64,000 nt of DNA from Callorhinus ursinus (GCF_003265705.1 NW_020312966.1:21203436-21267435); one strand, 5' to 3'; positions 35,886 to 47,364 are shown, counted from the first letter of the stretch. The notes: a model not told the origin generated them from the sequence alone. Translations and numbers: made by a program.

Positions 35886-36047
35886 GGGGCGCCTGGGTGA
35901 CTCAGTTGGTTAAGCGTCTGCTTCTGGGTTGGGTCATGATCTTGGGGTCCTGGGATCTAGTCCTGCATTGGGCTCCCTGCTCAGTGGGGAGTCTGCTTCT
36001 TCCTCTTCCTCTGTGCTCTCTCTCACAAGTAAATAAATAAAATCTTG
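35886..36047 (+). mobile_element. Can-SINE, long type, body shortened
   Basis: 'aggggcgcctgggtgactca' head; the tail merges into a GAAA microsatellite. Confidence 0.94.
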
Positions 36048-36165
<118 letters not shown>

Positions 36166-36204
36166 TCAACATAGAGGGAGATTTTTAATATCCTTCCTCC
36201 CACA

Positions 36205-36241
36205 GCAGATGCTTTACCGACTGAGCCACTGAGGTGCCCCT
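36205..36241 (-). mobile_element. Can-SINE head fragment
   Basis: Only 'gatgctttaccgactgagcc' and 'actgaggtgcccc' remain, the 5' end of an antisense SINE. Confidence 0.75.
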
Positions 36242-36715
36242 AGAGCTTACTTTAAAACAAAGTTTCTTTTAATTAAAAAAAAAGTAAGTACAATGTTTTC
36301 ATGAAGCATAGCGAATATTCAGTTCCTTGCAAGATCAGGGGAGGCTCCAGTAAGAAGGAGAACCCAAGCTAAAGAATAGATCTTTACTAGTCCTGGGCCT
36401 GGGGTATGGGTAGAGGGTAGGGGTAATGCAGAGAGAGAAAGGTGCTGGAGGGGCATATCCAGGGGGTCACAGTGATTTATAGTGTGGATGGAGATGTGTA
36501 TGTGTGGACAGGAGAGATGGCAGGACATGATGTGAGGGAGGCTGGTAAGGCCAAATCACAGAGGAAATGGAGGCAATTGAGGGAATCACTGATACATTTT
36601 TATTTTACTAAGGAAAGGGGTAATGGGGTCAAAATGGCATTTTTATAAAGGTCACTATGCGAACAGCGCTTCAAAACATTTGAACATGGTGCTAGGGTGA
36701 TAATGGCGGATACCA
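36242..36715. other. No gene seen
   Basis: Unique DNA, G-rich around 36390-36560. Confidence 0.5.
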
Positions 36716-36719
36716 GTTT

Positions 36720-37108
36720 GGAGATTCTCTTAGCTCCTCTGTCATAACAAAATAACAGACCAGGGAGCTTAACCAGCAGGACATTTATCTTCTCATAGTT
36801 CTGAGGGCTTCAAGTCCTAGATCACGGTGCCGGCCAGTTGCATTCCCCATGAGGATTCTCCTCCTGACCCCCCTCCGTGTCCTCACGTGGCCTTTCTGCT
36901 GTGTGCACGTGGAGAAAGAGCGGATGAGAGCTCTCTGGGGCTCTTCTCCTATAAGGACGCTAATCCTATCAGATCAGGATCCCACCCTTAGGATCTCATC
37001 CAGCCTTAATTACTTGCTTAGAGGTTCCAACTCGAAATACAGCCACTCTGCAGGGTAGGGCTTCAACGTATGAGTTTTGGGGAGACACAAGTATTCAGTC
37101 CATAGCAG
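36720..37108 (-). mobile_element. MaLR (MLT1/MST-type) solo LTR
   Basis: The antisense order is complete: 'acaaaataacagac', 'catttatcttctcatagttc', 'cctccgtgtcctcacgtgg', 'ctcctataaggacgctaatcc', and at the end 'acacaagtattcagtccatagca'. An ancient solo LTR. Confidence 0.85.
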
Positions 37109-37304
37109 AGACTGTTATTAGAGTTGCTCAGTTAAAAGATGAAGAAGGCATGAATTGAGTAGTAGCCAAGGGGCAGGGGGGGAAGGATGTCAGAGAGGGG
37201 AGTTAAGATTGGCAGTTCTTTGTGGCTGCTTAGGTGGAGTGAGGGGAAAGAAGAGCATGGGGTGACTCCCATGTGATTTTGTTGTTGTTCCCTTTACTAG
37301 TGTA

Positions 37305-37785
37305 CTAGTCAGTGTTCTCCGGAGAAACAGATAGATATAGATACAGATTACAGCCTGTTGGTTCTGTTTCTCTTGAGAACCCTGGGACTTCATGGGCTTC
37401 ATAGTTACAGGAGCCAGCAAGATGTCCTATGCTCTGCTGACTGTAAGCTAGAGAACCAAGAAAGCCAGTTGTAGAATTCCACCTGAATCCAAAGTTCTGA
37501 GATCCGGGAGCACCAATATCTGAGGGCAGGAGACAATGGATGTCCCAGGTCAACAGAAAGCAAATTCATCCTTCTTCTGCCTTTTTGCTCCATGGAGGCC
37601 CTCGATATATTGGAGGATGCCCATCTACATTGGTGAGGGTCATCTTCTTTACTCAGTCTACCTATTCAAATGCTAATCTCTTCCAGAAACATCCTCAGAC
37701 ACACCCGGAAATAATGTTTTATCACCTATCTGGGCATCTCTTCGTGGAGTGAAGTCAACACAAAATTAAACCATCACAAGATGGT
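37305..37785 (-). mobile_element. ERVL-type LTR (MLT2-like)
   Basis: Begins 'tgtactagtcagtgttctcc' with 'ggttctgtttctcttgagaac' and ends 'aacacaaaattaaaccatcaca', the reverse of an LTR starting 'tgtgatggtttaattttgtg'. 'tagactgagtaaag' and 'ctgggtgtgtctgagg' equivalents are present in reverse. The subfamily is from memory. Confidence 0.65.
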
Positions 37786-37789
37786 TACT

Positions 37790-38783
37790 GCTAATAAGGA
37801 TTGTGGGGAAATCTGATTTTAAGACAAATCAGGTAAAATCAGTTTAAGATACTCTAAGTATGAGGTATCTGTGGGGTGCGTGGGGGCAAATGTCCAGGGA
37901 GCAGTTTGGTGTTTGCTTCAAGGAAGAACAACGTGGGCTGGAGGTATGGGATGGGGCTGTCAGCACTCAAAGCCATAGTGGATAGGGTCAGCATGAATAG
38001 TCAGGTGTAGAGCAAGAAGACAAGAGGACCAAGGATTGATTTTTGGGAAGAAACTCGGCATGGAAACACTGAAAACTATTGCTAAACATCTTATTACTTC
38101 ATTTTAAGTTGAGGAAGAGAAAAATATATAGAAATTCTTTTGGCTTAATAATTTATATTTTTCCACATCTGATTCTCACCCTTATTCTTAGTAATTTTGT
38201 ATGAGCACATCCTCACCTTTACTGCTGACTCAAAGTGATATTTTTTGCTAATAAAGGAGAGAATCCTTTGGAAGGTGCTGTAATGAGTAAAGCATGTACT
38301 TAGCTGTAAATTTAACCTCTGTAGCTCCAGCTGCAGAATGAAGTCATTTAAAATAGGGAAAAATTGCTGGCTCTGGAGGAGAAGACAAATGGTTGCTTCT
38401 TTGCCCTAGTTTAAATAGGATGATAGCCCTAGCATCGTTCCCTAAAGACAAGGTGTGTGCTTTGAGGGCTCCCAGCAGCCATTAACGAGGCCAACTGTGA
38501 TTGGGTTGTTAGGGGTGCCAAATGGTTCCTCTTATAGGGTGGGAAGGGTTCCTGCCTATGCTCTGGATCAAGGGCTCTGTCTCCAGCCCTCTTTATGAGG
38601 GCTAAGCTTGCCTACAAATAAAAAGGAAACTAAATAAATAATGAGAGAAGAAACTACTGCAAGACGGAGGGAAATCTCTTATAAGTCAACATACACTGAA
38701 ATGAAAAATGAGTATCAAGCCTAAGCGTATAGAGTCTACCATCCGAAAGGAGGTGATAATGCATTCGAAGTGAAAAGTTCATG
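37790..38783. other. No gene seen
   Basis: About 1 kb of unique DNA with no recognised repeat or gene. Confidence 0.5.
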
Positions 38784-38885
38784 GGGGGCACCTGGCTGGC
38801 CCAGGTGGTAGAACGTGAGACTCTTGATCTTGGGGTTTGTGAGTTCAAGCCCACGGTGGGCATAGAGCTTACTTAAAAAAAAAAT
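38784..38885 (+). mobile_element. Can-SINE, short type
   Basis: 'ggggggcacctggctggccc' head, 'gggcatagagcttacttaaa' end. Confidence 0.92.
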
Positions 38886-39756
38886 GGTTAAGAAATCCCG
38901 TATTCCAAATCATGGTAGAGAGTGTGTAATCAGTGTTACCAATGGTATATAGGACAATATAATAGAAAGTGTGGGATAGAAAGCCAGTTTCTGGGGAAGC
39001 CACCTTGTTTATCCCTCATGCTTTTTAATTGTATCTATTAGTGATAGGCTTCCTGCGATGAGTGAGTCAAAGCTATAATAGAAATGTCTCTCTGAGAAAC
39101 TTCTAAGACTTGGATGACCTTGATTTTTTTTTTTTTTTGGCCAGAGGAGAAAGTCTAATAATGCCTTTCTCTACAAAGCAAAATATTTATCAGTTCTGTT
39201 CTTGTTGAAAGCTATTATCACCACAAATAAGTATTTCCACAGGAAATCAGAAGCAATGGCAAAATTGCATGTATTTTGGAGCACAAAAATATTGTAAAAT
39301 CGAAAGACAACATGTAAGACCACTTCCATTCAAGTGTACTGCCTTTGGGTTAAAGATTTTATCTAAGTTAGATATAAGGGATAAATGTTATGAAACAGAA
39401 AATCTGAAATTAAAACCAAAAATTTTGCTATTTAACATGGAACAGCATCAAGTTTCTCCCCGCCGCCCTGCCCCCCCGCCCGAAGTTCAAGATACTGCTG
39501 TGGCGTAATCATGTGAGCTTGAAGGACTGCTTTATATATAGGGTAATCATCCAGGAATATGAGTTGCAATCAGACGTTGTGATGTACATTGTACTAGAAA
39601 AAGTACCACCCATCTAATTAATGCAGAAGCCTGCAGAGAAACTCTATAATGGATGGAAACCTGATTCCACTGGGAAGCATACATTGTAACAGCAAACACT
39701 GAATGGGCAAAGGTGCTGGGGAGAAAATGAAATACACCTCAACAGAGGGAAATGTG
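38886..39756. other. No gene seen
   Basis: Unique DNA. The 79-codon plus-strand frame at 39269-39508 has no identifiable domain. Confidence 0.5.
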
Positions 39757-39868
39757 GGGGCACCTGTCTGGCTCAGTCTGTGGAGAACCCAACTCTTGAT
39801 CTCCGGGTTGTGAGTTTGAGCCCCACATTGGGTGCAGAGATTGCTTAAAAAAAAAATTCAAAAAAGAT
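39757..39868 (+). mobile_element. Can-SINE, short type
   Basis: 'gggggcacctgtctggctca' head, 'gggtgcagagattgcttaaa' end. Confidence 0.93.
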
Positions 39869-40316
39869 ATGCTGTTTTAGAATCTTCTACAGTAATGGCA
39901 TGGAAATGATCCTTGGTTCAGATGGGAAGAAGGTAAGGAGTTGTAAGGTATTAAGAAGTGCAAGAGACACTGATGGATCGTCTTGGAGACAATCCAAGGG
40001 TGGAATTATTGGGATCTCTCTTGCACTAATGTGGGAAAGTGCTACATGGGACAAATGTGATGAGACAGAATTATACCAGTGTATTCCTACATGTAAGGTA
40101 AGTTATTTCTGTCCAATCTACCCTCCAGAAAAGGAGTTTCCTTTACATAAAAGTCCTTATGATACAATGTCTCGATTTCTCACTTTATTTTGTACAGCAA
40201 ATTGTACTGGGGGAACCACATTACCCTCAATCATCCGGCCTCAAGCTAGTTTATAATGATTCTAGAGGTCACCTCACAAACTAGAAATAAGGATGCTAAA
40301 AGTATTATATACCAAT
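39869..40316. other. No gene recognised; one 118-codon frame
   Basis: The plus-strand frame 39900-40256 (118 codons) lies in unique sequence between two SINEs. It has scattered cysteines but no domain, repeat or signal peptide I know, and no promoter or polyadenylation signal is evident. It may be chance. Confidence 0.3.
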
Positions 40317-40428
40317 TTTTTTAAGATTTTATTTTTTAAGTAATCTCTACATCCAAAGTGGGGCTCGAACCTATAACCCTAAGATCAAGAGTCACACACT
40401 CTACAGACTGAGCCAGTTAGATGTACCT
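40317..40428 (-). mobile_element. Can-SINE, short type
   Basis: Antisense: 'taatctctacatccaaagtg' and 'gactgagccagttagatgtacc'. Confidence 0.92.
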
Positions 40429-40462
40429 CAACTTATTTTTTTAAAAGAATTTTTTCCTAGAG

Positions 40463-40656
40463 GGGCGCCTGGGTGGCTCAGTCCTTAAGCATCTGCCTTC
40501 GGCTCAGGTCGTGATCCCAGGGTCCTGGGATGGAGCCCCGCGTCGGGCTCCCTGCTCTAAGGAAAGACTGCTTCTCCCTCTCCCACTCCCCCTGCTTGTG
40601 TTCCTGCTCTCGCTGTGTCTATTTCTGTCAAATAAATAAATAAAAATCTTTAAAAA
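40463..40656 (+). mobile_element. Can-SINE, long type, full length
   Basis: TSD 'ttcctagag' at 40454-40462 and 40665-40673. Confidence 0.96.
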
Positions 40657-40722
40657 AAAATTCGTTCCTAGAGATATGATCTCATAATCATCAAGTTTTG
40701 CTGTCTTTGTAAACAAATCTCT

Positions 40723-40846
40723 CTTTTTTTAAAAAAAGATTTATTTATTTGACAGAGAGAGACACAGCAAGAGAGGGAACACAAGCAGGGGGAGTGCGAG
40801 AGGAGGAGGCAGGCTTCCTGCGGAGCGGGGAGCCAGATGCGGGGGG

Positions 40847-40882
<36 letters not shown>

Positions 40883-40954
40883 CGATCCCAGGACCCTGGG
40901 ATCATGACCTGAGCCAAAGGCAGGCGCTTAACGACTGAGCCACCCAGGCGCCCC
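40723..40954 (-). mobile_element. Can-SINE, long type, with an internal poly-G expansion
   Basis: TSD 'tgtaaacaaatctct' exact at 40708-40722 and 40955-40969. A G homopolymer replaces the usual 'gggactcgatccc' spacing. Confidence 0.96.
40848..40882. repeat. 35-nt poly-G run
   Basis: An uninterrupted G run directly after GGGGGGC inside the SINE body. Intact copies have only four or five Gs here. Confidence 0.9.
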
Positions 40955-41120
40955 TGTAAACAAATCTCTTAAAGGCAAAGGAATGTCATGTTGTGGCTCA
41001 CTCAGCTACACATCTATAGGAAGGATGAATAATTTTGCTAATGTTATGTGAACGACTATTTGTGAGATGGGATAAAGTTTCCAATGTCAGTATCACATGC
41101 TCAAGAAGAGCTATGTTTTA

Positions 41121-41261
41121 TTTTTTGTGTTTTATTTTTTTACATTTTTTAAAGCAATCTCCCATCCAAGTGCTAACCTACCCCCAATGTGGGGCTCGAA
41201 CTCACAACCCTGAGATCAAGAGTCACATATTCCCTCAACTGAGCCAGCCAGGTGCCCCAAA
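41121..41261 (-). mobile_element. Can-SINE, short type
   Basis: Antisense; exact TSD 'aagagctatgtttta' at 41106-41120 and 41262-41276. Confidence 0.95.
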
Positions 41262-41510
41262 AAGAGCTATGTTTTAAACAACTTAAATAGAAATAAAGAT
41301 GATGGGCTCAGAAAGGGAGATAAATGAATCATAATGGCTATGGGGATGATGAAGGTATGTGTGAAGAGGAAACATAATTGTTTCATGAACGGTGAGTGGC
41401 AAAAAGAAAAAAGAGAGAAATATTTCTAAGTTATTATTTCTAAATTTGTTAATGTAACCAAAATATGTTATCATGTGAAATAAGCAGACATATGATCTAA
41501 AAGCATGTAT

Positions 41511-41648
41511 GGGTGCCTGGCTGGCTCAGTCAGTGAAGTGTGTGACTCTTGATCTCCAGGTCCTGAGTTTGAGCTCCACATTGGGTATAGAAATTACTTA
41601 AAAAAAAAAAAAAAAGAAAAAAAAGAAAGAAATCTTAAAAAAAAAAAA
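41511..41648 (+). mobile_element. Can-SINE, short type
   Basis: 'gggtgcctggctggctcagt' head with a long A/G-containing tail; approximate TSD 'aaaagcatgtat' / 'aaaagtgtata'. Confidence 0.93.
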
Positions 41649-41700
41649 TAAAAGTGTATATTCAAGTTGGCCAAAAACCCTTTAAAATAATCTTATTGGG

Positions 41701-41911
41701 GGGGGTGCCTGGGTGGCTCAGTCAGTTAAGTGTCTGACTTTGGGTTTCTGCTCAGGTCATGATCTAATGGGTCATGGGATTGAGCCCCACATGGGATCCA
41801 TGCTCAGTGGGGAGTCTGCTTGAGATTCTGTCTCTCCCTCTGCCCCTCTCCCTGCTCGCTCTCTCTCTCTCTCTCTCAAATAAATAAATAAATCTTAAAA
41901 AAATTAGAAAC
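41701..41911 (+). mobile_element. Can-SINE, long type
   Basis: TSD 'aatcttattggg' at 41689-41700 and 41912-41923. Confidence 0.96.
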
Positions 41912-41923
41912 AATCTTATTGGG

Positions 41924-42378
41924 AAAATGGGAAATTACTTTTTATTATTTAGTCCCATACAGTACACAGAGCAGAGATTTTCTCAAAATTCACTGTAGCC
42001 TGGAGGAGATACAATACATTAGCTTCCTTGCTCTTTCTGAACCTTCCAACAGTCTACTGGGGCCCATACATATTGACAGAAAGACCAGAGCACTGTTGAA
42101 CAGGAAATCAGGTTTCTGGTATACCTTGTCTAGCATTGCTGTCTCTGGGGAGTTTGGGTAGCTTTTGTTTTCAATGCCCATCATCCTTAGGTAGATTATT
42201 TACTGCAGCTCCAGATGTTTACTCTGAGAAGAAAAGCTGAGAATCAAAATGAAATTTACCATCCACTATTTTACTACTTTAACTTTCTTTAAATCTCCTG
42301 GAAGGAATAAGCACTCAATAAATGCCACCTGTTTTTATTATTGTCAGGTTTATATGTGAAGACTTTACATTTTATTTT
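41924..42378. other. No gene seen
   Basis: Unique DNA; short overlapping frames on both strands (80 and 64 codons) have no domain. Confidence 0.5.
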
Positions 42379-42613
42379 TAAGATTTTACCTTATTTATTT
42401 ATTTAAAAATATTTAATTTATTTATTCTTTAGAGAGAGAGAGAGAGAGCAGGAGGGAGGGGCAGAGGGAGAGAGAGAGAGAGAGAGAACCTCAAGCAGAT
42501 TCCCCACTGAGTGTGGAGCCTGACACACAGCTGCATCCCAGGACCCCGAAATCATGACCTGAGCCAATATCAAGAGTTTGACACTTAACTGACTGAGCCA
42601 CCCAGGTGCACCC
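42379..42613 (-). mobile_element. Can-SINE, long type, extended tail
   Basis: Antisense copy with a second A-rich block in the tail and two GA tracts; head 'actgagccacccaggtgcacccc'. Confidence 0.92.
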
Positions 42614-42630
42614 CAATAAAATTGGTTTTT

Positions 42631-43046
42631 TTTATTAACATATAATGTATTATTTGTTTCAGGGGTACAGGTCTGTGATTCATCAGTCTTATACAATTCA
42701 CAGTGCTCACCAGAGCACATACCCTCCCCAATGTCCATCACCCAGCCACCCCATCCCTCCCACCCCCCTCCCCTCCAGCAACCCGCGGTTTGTTTCCTGA
42801 GATTAAGAGTCTCTTATGGTTTGTCTCCCTCTCTGGTTTCACCTTGTTTCATTTTTTTTAAAGATTTTATCTATTTATTTGAGAGAGAGAGCACGTGGGG
42901 GGGAGGGTCAGAGGGAGAAACAGACTCCCCGCTGAGCAGGGAGCCCGATGCCGGACTCGATCCCGGGACTCCAGGATCATGACCTGAGCCAAAGGCAGTC
43001 CTTTAACCAACTGAGCCACCCAGGCGCCCTCATCTTGTTTCATTTT
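42631..43046 (-). mobile_element. 5'-truncated carnivore LINE-1, split by a SINE
   Basis: 'attaacatataatgtattatttg', 'caggggtacaggtctgtgattc', 'acataccctccccaatgtcc' and 'cctgagattaagagtctctt' match the 3' end of a carnivore L1 in reverse. The exact TSD 'aataaaattggttttt' at 42615-42630 and 43047-43062 encloses it, with a SINE inside (42856-43031). Only about 240 bp of L1 sequence is present. Confidence 0.9.
42856..43031 (-). mobile_element. Can-SINE, long type, inside L1
   Basis: Its own TSD 'cttgtttcatttt' lies at 42843-42855 and 43034-43046, showing it arrived after the L1. Confidence 0.95.
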
Positions 43047-43109
43047 AATAAAATTGGTTTTTAAAGGGCTTTGGCCAGCTTGAATATAAACACTTTTACT
43101 TGTTTATTT

Positions 43110-43324
43110 TTATTTTTTAAATCTTATTTATTTATTTATCTATTTATCTATTTATTTTTTTTGACAGACACAGCGAGAGCAGGAACACAAGCAGGGGGAG
43201 TGGGAGAGGGAGAAGCAGGCTCCTCGCTGAGCAGGGAACCCGATGCGGGGCTTGATCCCAGGACCCTGGGACCATGACCTGAGCCGATGGCAGACGCTTA
43301 ATGACTGAGCCACCCAGATGCCCC
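43110..43324 (-). mobile_element. Can-SINE, long type
   Basis: Antisense; the tail carries (TTTA)n/(TCTA)n and 'gacagacacagcgagagcagg'. Confidence 0.94.
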
Positions 43325-43333
43325 ATATTTTTA

Positions 43334-43506
43334 TTTTTTTAAAAGATTTTATTTATTTATTTGACAGAGACACAGCAAGAGAGAGAACGCAAGCACGGGG
43401 TGTGGGGGAGGGAGAAGCAGGCTTCCCACTGAGCAAGGAGCCCGACCCTGGGATCATGACCTGAGCCAAAGGCAGACACTTAACGACTGAGCCACCCAGC
43501 TGACCC
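43334..43506 (-). mobile_element. Can-SINE, long type, body shortened
   Basis: Antisense; 'gcaaggagcccgaccctggg' shows loss of the 'atgcggggctcgatcccagg' section. Confidence 0.93.
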
Positions 43507-43943
43507 CCAAAATCACATTTTCAATAAAAAAAAAATCCCACTTCCTCCTGAAAGTATGGAGATAAGCTGAAGAGGGACACTTAGTCCATCCTGGGGGTTC
43601 TGGAAGGATTTCCTATGGGAGATGGTGGTGCAGAAGAATCTGAAAGGTAAGTAAGAATTAGAAATGGGGGGGGAAGAATTAGAAATAGGGAAAAGGTACA
43701 TGCATAAAATCATGTGCGTCGCATGCAGTATTGTTAAAGTAGTTTAGTATCGTCAGATCAGATGGTGTGAGTCATTTGGATGGGAAACACAGATTGAGAA
43801 GGAGGGGGAATCCTTCTGTGGAGGACCGTTTATGCTAGGCTATGGAGATTGGATTTTACCCTAGGAAATGGAAATGATTACAAACAATAACAGTAGGAAC
43901 AACAAGAGTACAAGTAAAATCAATAATTGGGAGGGCTTAGAAA
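43507..43943. other. No gene seen
   Basis: Unique DNA between SINEs. Confidence 0.5.
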
Positions 43944-43958
43944 TAAAATAGGATTTCA

Positions 43959-44080
43959 GGGGTGCCTAGCTGGCTTAGTCAGTACAGCACGCGACTCCTG
44001 ATCTCAGGGCAGTGAGTTCGAACCCCATGTGTTGCATGGAGTTTACTTAAAATTTTTTTAAACAGTTAAAAAGAAAATAA
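43959..44080 (+). mobile_element. Can-SINE, short type
   Basis: TSD 'taaaataggattt' at 43944-43956 and 44082-44094. Confidence 0.93.
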
Positions 44081-44182
44081 GTAAAATAGGATTTTAATTT
44101 TTTTTAGATGTCTTTGGCTGTGAGTCTTAAAAACATTTGCAATATAGTGATTATTGCTTGGATATTAAGAAAATGAAAGACA

Positions 44183-44380
44183 CGGGTGCCTGGGTGGCTC
44201 AGTCGTTAAGCGTCTGCCTTCCACTCCGGTCATGGTCCCAGGGTGGGATCGAGCCCCACATCGGGCTCCCTGCTCCATGGGAAGACTGCTTCTCCCTCTC
44301 CCACTCCCCCTGCTTGTGTTCCCTCTCTCACTATATCTCTCTCTGTCAAATAAATAAATGAAATTTTTTTTTAAAAAAGA
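44183..44380 (+). mobile_element. Can-SINE, long type
   Basis: TSD 'aagaaaatgaaaga' at 44167-44180 and 44381-44394. Confidence 0.95.
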
Positions 44381-44469
44381 AAGAAAATGAAAGAAATTTC
44401 AGAACAAGTGAGCGTCCTTTCTGACGGTAGTTAGGCGAACTATGAAGTATTTGAAATTGAATAGTAGCC

Positions 44470-44640
44470 ATTATTATGTGTAGCCCCTAGATTAAGGACT
44501 TTAATCCTTGTAACAACCCCATGAAGTAGGGGATGACTTCTCAGTTTTATTAGGTAAATAAAATCAATAAAACTTCACCAAAGGTGACCTGACTTGTCCA
44601 AAGAAATTTAGTTTAAAATATACTATGATGAAGACTCAAT
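44470..44640 (-). repeat. MIR element
   Basis: 'attaaggactttaatccttg', 'aacaaccccatgaagtaggg' and 'ggtgacctgacttgtcc' follow the antisense MIR. Confidence 0.7.
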
Positions 44641-45388
44641 GAGTTTATAGGACTGGTTAACCAGTCCCTGAAAGTTGCTAAACCAACAACGAAGATTAGG
44701 GAGAGGGAACTCTGTGGGCAGATGCAAAAATGAAGTGTATCAGACACCACAAAATCCTATCCCATTCTTAGTGATTTGTTGGTAGGCTTTTTTTTTCTTT
44801 TTTTAACAAAAAAGATAAACTAACCTTTCATAAAGAAAATAATTTACCCAACACAGCACCATTAAACTGGAAGTCCAGCTAGAAAATACTATGGGAAGTT
44901 CATGTGAGCTACTGTGTAAACTTTCCAAGATCTAAAACCCATAAAGAAAGCAGTGGTGTAATTTTGCGAAGACCATTGACTGAGTATCTGCGCAAGTGGT
45001 GATGAGCTGGCTATGCTGTGATTATGAGCAACCTTAACATCTCAGGGGCTTAGGAGGAGAGGATTATGTTGGGCTCATGCACAATGACCCCTGAGGTTTG
45101 GCTGAGGGGCTCGCCCTGGTACGCAGACTCAGTCAGCCACCCTACCCAGCACTGAAGCAGATGGAAAACGAGCACATGCCATCGCACCTGGCTGTTAAAA
45201 CTTACACCTGGAAGACAAGCGTGTAATTTCCGCTCACGTCATCGGCCAGACAAATCACATGGCCACACCTGATTCAAGCAGAATAGGAAATTTCATTCCT
45301 ACCATGTGCCCAGAGGGGATAACCAAAATTTTGGTGAACAGCATTTAAGGACAACCATGGTGAAATCTTAAGAAAAATAGCAGTGAGC
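44641..45388. other. Unclassified stretch with a probable old repeat
   Basis: 45000-45330 ('gctcgccctggtacgcagac', 'acaaatcacatggccacacc') reads like an old medium-reiteration mammalian repeat, but I cannot assign the family. The rest is unique. No gene seen. Confidence 0.35.
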
Positions 45389-45538
45389 AGGGGTACCGGG
45401 CTGGCTCATTTGGTAGAGCATGCAACTCCTGATCTCAGGGTCATGAGTTCAAGCCCCACCTTGGGCATAAAGCTTACTTTAAAAAACAAAACAAACAAAC
45501 AAACAAAAAACAAGAAAGAAAGAAAGAAAAGAAAAACA
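45389..45538 (+). mobile_element. Can-SINE, short type
   Basis: 'aggggtaccgggctggctca' head, tail with (AAAC)n then (GAAA)n. Confidence 0.92.
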
Positions 45539-46001
45539 GAGGTGAAAACCACCTCAGAAGATGAAAGTTGTGGAGTGAGGAATGGCATTGGGCCTTATAA
45601 TTATGTGGACACTTGATGACTTATTCATTAATGGTGGCTAAGAGGAGAATAGGGTTTAATACAAAATTTTTATAAAATGTGTTGCAGTAGTTGGCCAATT
45701 TATGTTGTGAGAAGTTTGCTGAAAAATTCCGTAGGATCTCTCACTGGACATATTACTGACTAGGTCACAGTAAGGCATGGTAGGGTATGTGTTAATCATC
45801 ATCCTCTGCCATCGTCAGAGGCTCAGTCAAAGCCCTCCGTGTTACTTCCATTTTTTTTTTTTTTAAGTGATTCTAATGGTTTTCCCTATTGCATGGCTAT
45901 CTGCTGGCATTAAGCTTAAGGAACTTCTTATGAATCTATGTACAAACATTTCACACGTGAGATACGATTCTACATATCGCTGTTCCTATACCATCTTCAG
46001 T
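45539..46001. other. No gene seen
   Basis: Unique DNA. Confidence 0.5.
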
Positions 46002-46017
46002 AGAATATCTAATTTTA

Positions 46018-46225
46018 TTCATTTATTTATTCATTTTAAGATTTTATTTATTTATTTGACAGAGAGAGACACAGCGAGAGAGGGAACACAAGCAGGGGGA
46101 GTGGGAGAGGGAGCAGCATGCTTCCCACTGAGCAGGGAGCCAGATGCGGGGCTCAATTCCAGGATCCTGGGACCATGACCCGAGCCGAAGGCAGACGCCT
46201 AACGACTGAGCCACCCAGGTGCCAC
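46018..46225 (-). mobile_element. Can-SINE, long type, young-looking
   Basis: TSD 'agaatatctaatttta' exact at 46002-46017 and 46226-46241. Confidence 0.97.
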
Positions 46226-46253
46226 AGAATATCTAATTTTAAACTATTACATA

Positions 46254-46447
46254 GGAGCACCTGGGTGGCTCAGTTGCTAAGCGTCTGCCTTCAGCTCGGG
46301 TCATAATCCCAGGGTCCTGGGATCCAGCCCTGCATCTGGCTCCCTGCTCAGTGCGAAGCCTGCTGCTCCCTCTCCCACTCCCCCTGCTTGTGTTCCCTCT
46401 CTCGCTGTGTCTCTCTCTGTCAAATAAATAAAATCTTCAAAAAAAAT
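46254..46447 (+). mobile_element. Can-SINE, long type, young-looking
   Basis: TSD 'aaactattacata' exact at 46241-46253 and 46448-46460, so the two SINEs in opposite orientation landed 28 bp apart. Confidence 0.97.
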
Positions 46448-46579
46448 AAACTATTACATAAAAAACAAACTAAATAACTCAAACATTTTTCATTACTGAA
46501 ACAATCTCTATTCCAGGGAAAATCTGATCTTATAGCTTCGTTCTCCAAAAAGAACAGATCCCTCCTTTTGGAATGCACA

Positions 46580-46960
46580 TGCAAGGAGAGGTTAGGTCGA
46601 GTTCTTCCAGAAGCAGACCCTGAGACCAGGATTCAAGGACAAGTACTGTGGTTTACTTGGGGTGTGATCTCAGAAAGTACTGGTAGGGAGAGGGAAGGAA
46701 GGAAGGAAGGAAGGAAGGAAGGAAGGAAGGAAGGTAGGTAGGTAGGGAGGAAGGAAGGAAGGAAGGCAGGCAGGCAGGAAGGAAGCCAACATAGGTTTCC
46801 TTAAAGAGCAGGTTATTGCTGTGGGCAACAGAAGTTCAAAGTTGGGGACCTCTGGGAGACAGTGTAGAATAACACAACTCAGTATGGTCCTACCTCCACA
46901 CTGGGGTATTTTTATACTGATTCCTCTGTGCTCGAGGAATCCCTGATTCCTCGAGGGCTA
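46580..46960. repeat. Probable old LTR, family uncertain
   Basis: 'gttcttccagaagcagaccc', 'gtggtttacttggggtgtg' and, after the tetranucleotide repeat, 'agaagttcaaagttggggacc' resemble an ancient LTR. Neither end nor TSD is secure. Confidence 0.35.
46690..46787. repeat. (GGAA)n microsatellite
   Basis: GAAG units with short GTAG and GCAG blocks inside; imperfect. Confidence 0.95.
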
Positions 46961-47354
46961 CTCTAAGGACTATTAACTGCCTGACACTTCTCCCCTGCAC
47001 TGGCAAAGTGGGGCCTGGCAGCCAGAGGAAGCCTCTGAACCGAGAAGCAGAGAGGGGAGAGAACTGCAGTACGATGTTGGGGTGCTAATAGGGAGCTGTT
47101 GACATAGGGGTGTGGCCCCAAATGGAGCTGCAACACTGCCAGTAGAGAGAGGATCCTTGGGTTTCTGAGCCCATTTGCTGAGACATCCATCTTTCACCTG
47201 AGATGCTAATTAACTTTAAAAAAAAATATTAAAAATGTGGTGGCCTGTGAGAAAAGATGGCATCTTTTTTAAAAGTAGCAGTCGGCTAGGTCATACACAG
47301 TGTGGCCCAGGTGTGGGCCTTATTATAGAGATGGGGGAGCTCTGAATCTCTGGA
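46961..47354. other. No gene seen
   Basis: Mostly unique DNA; overlapping minus-strand frames of 74-75 codons at 46963-47197 have no domain. Confidence 0.5.
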
Positions 47355-47364
47355 GAATTCACTT

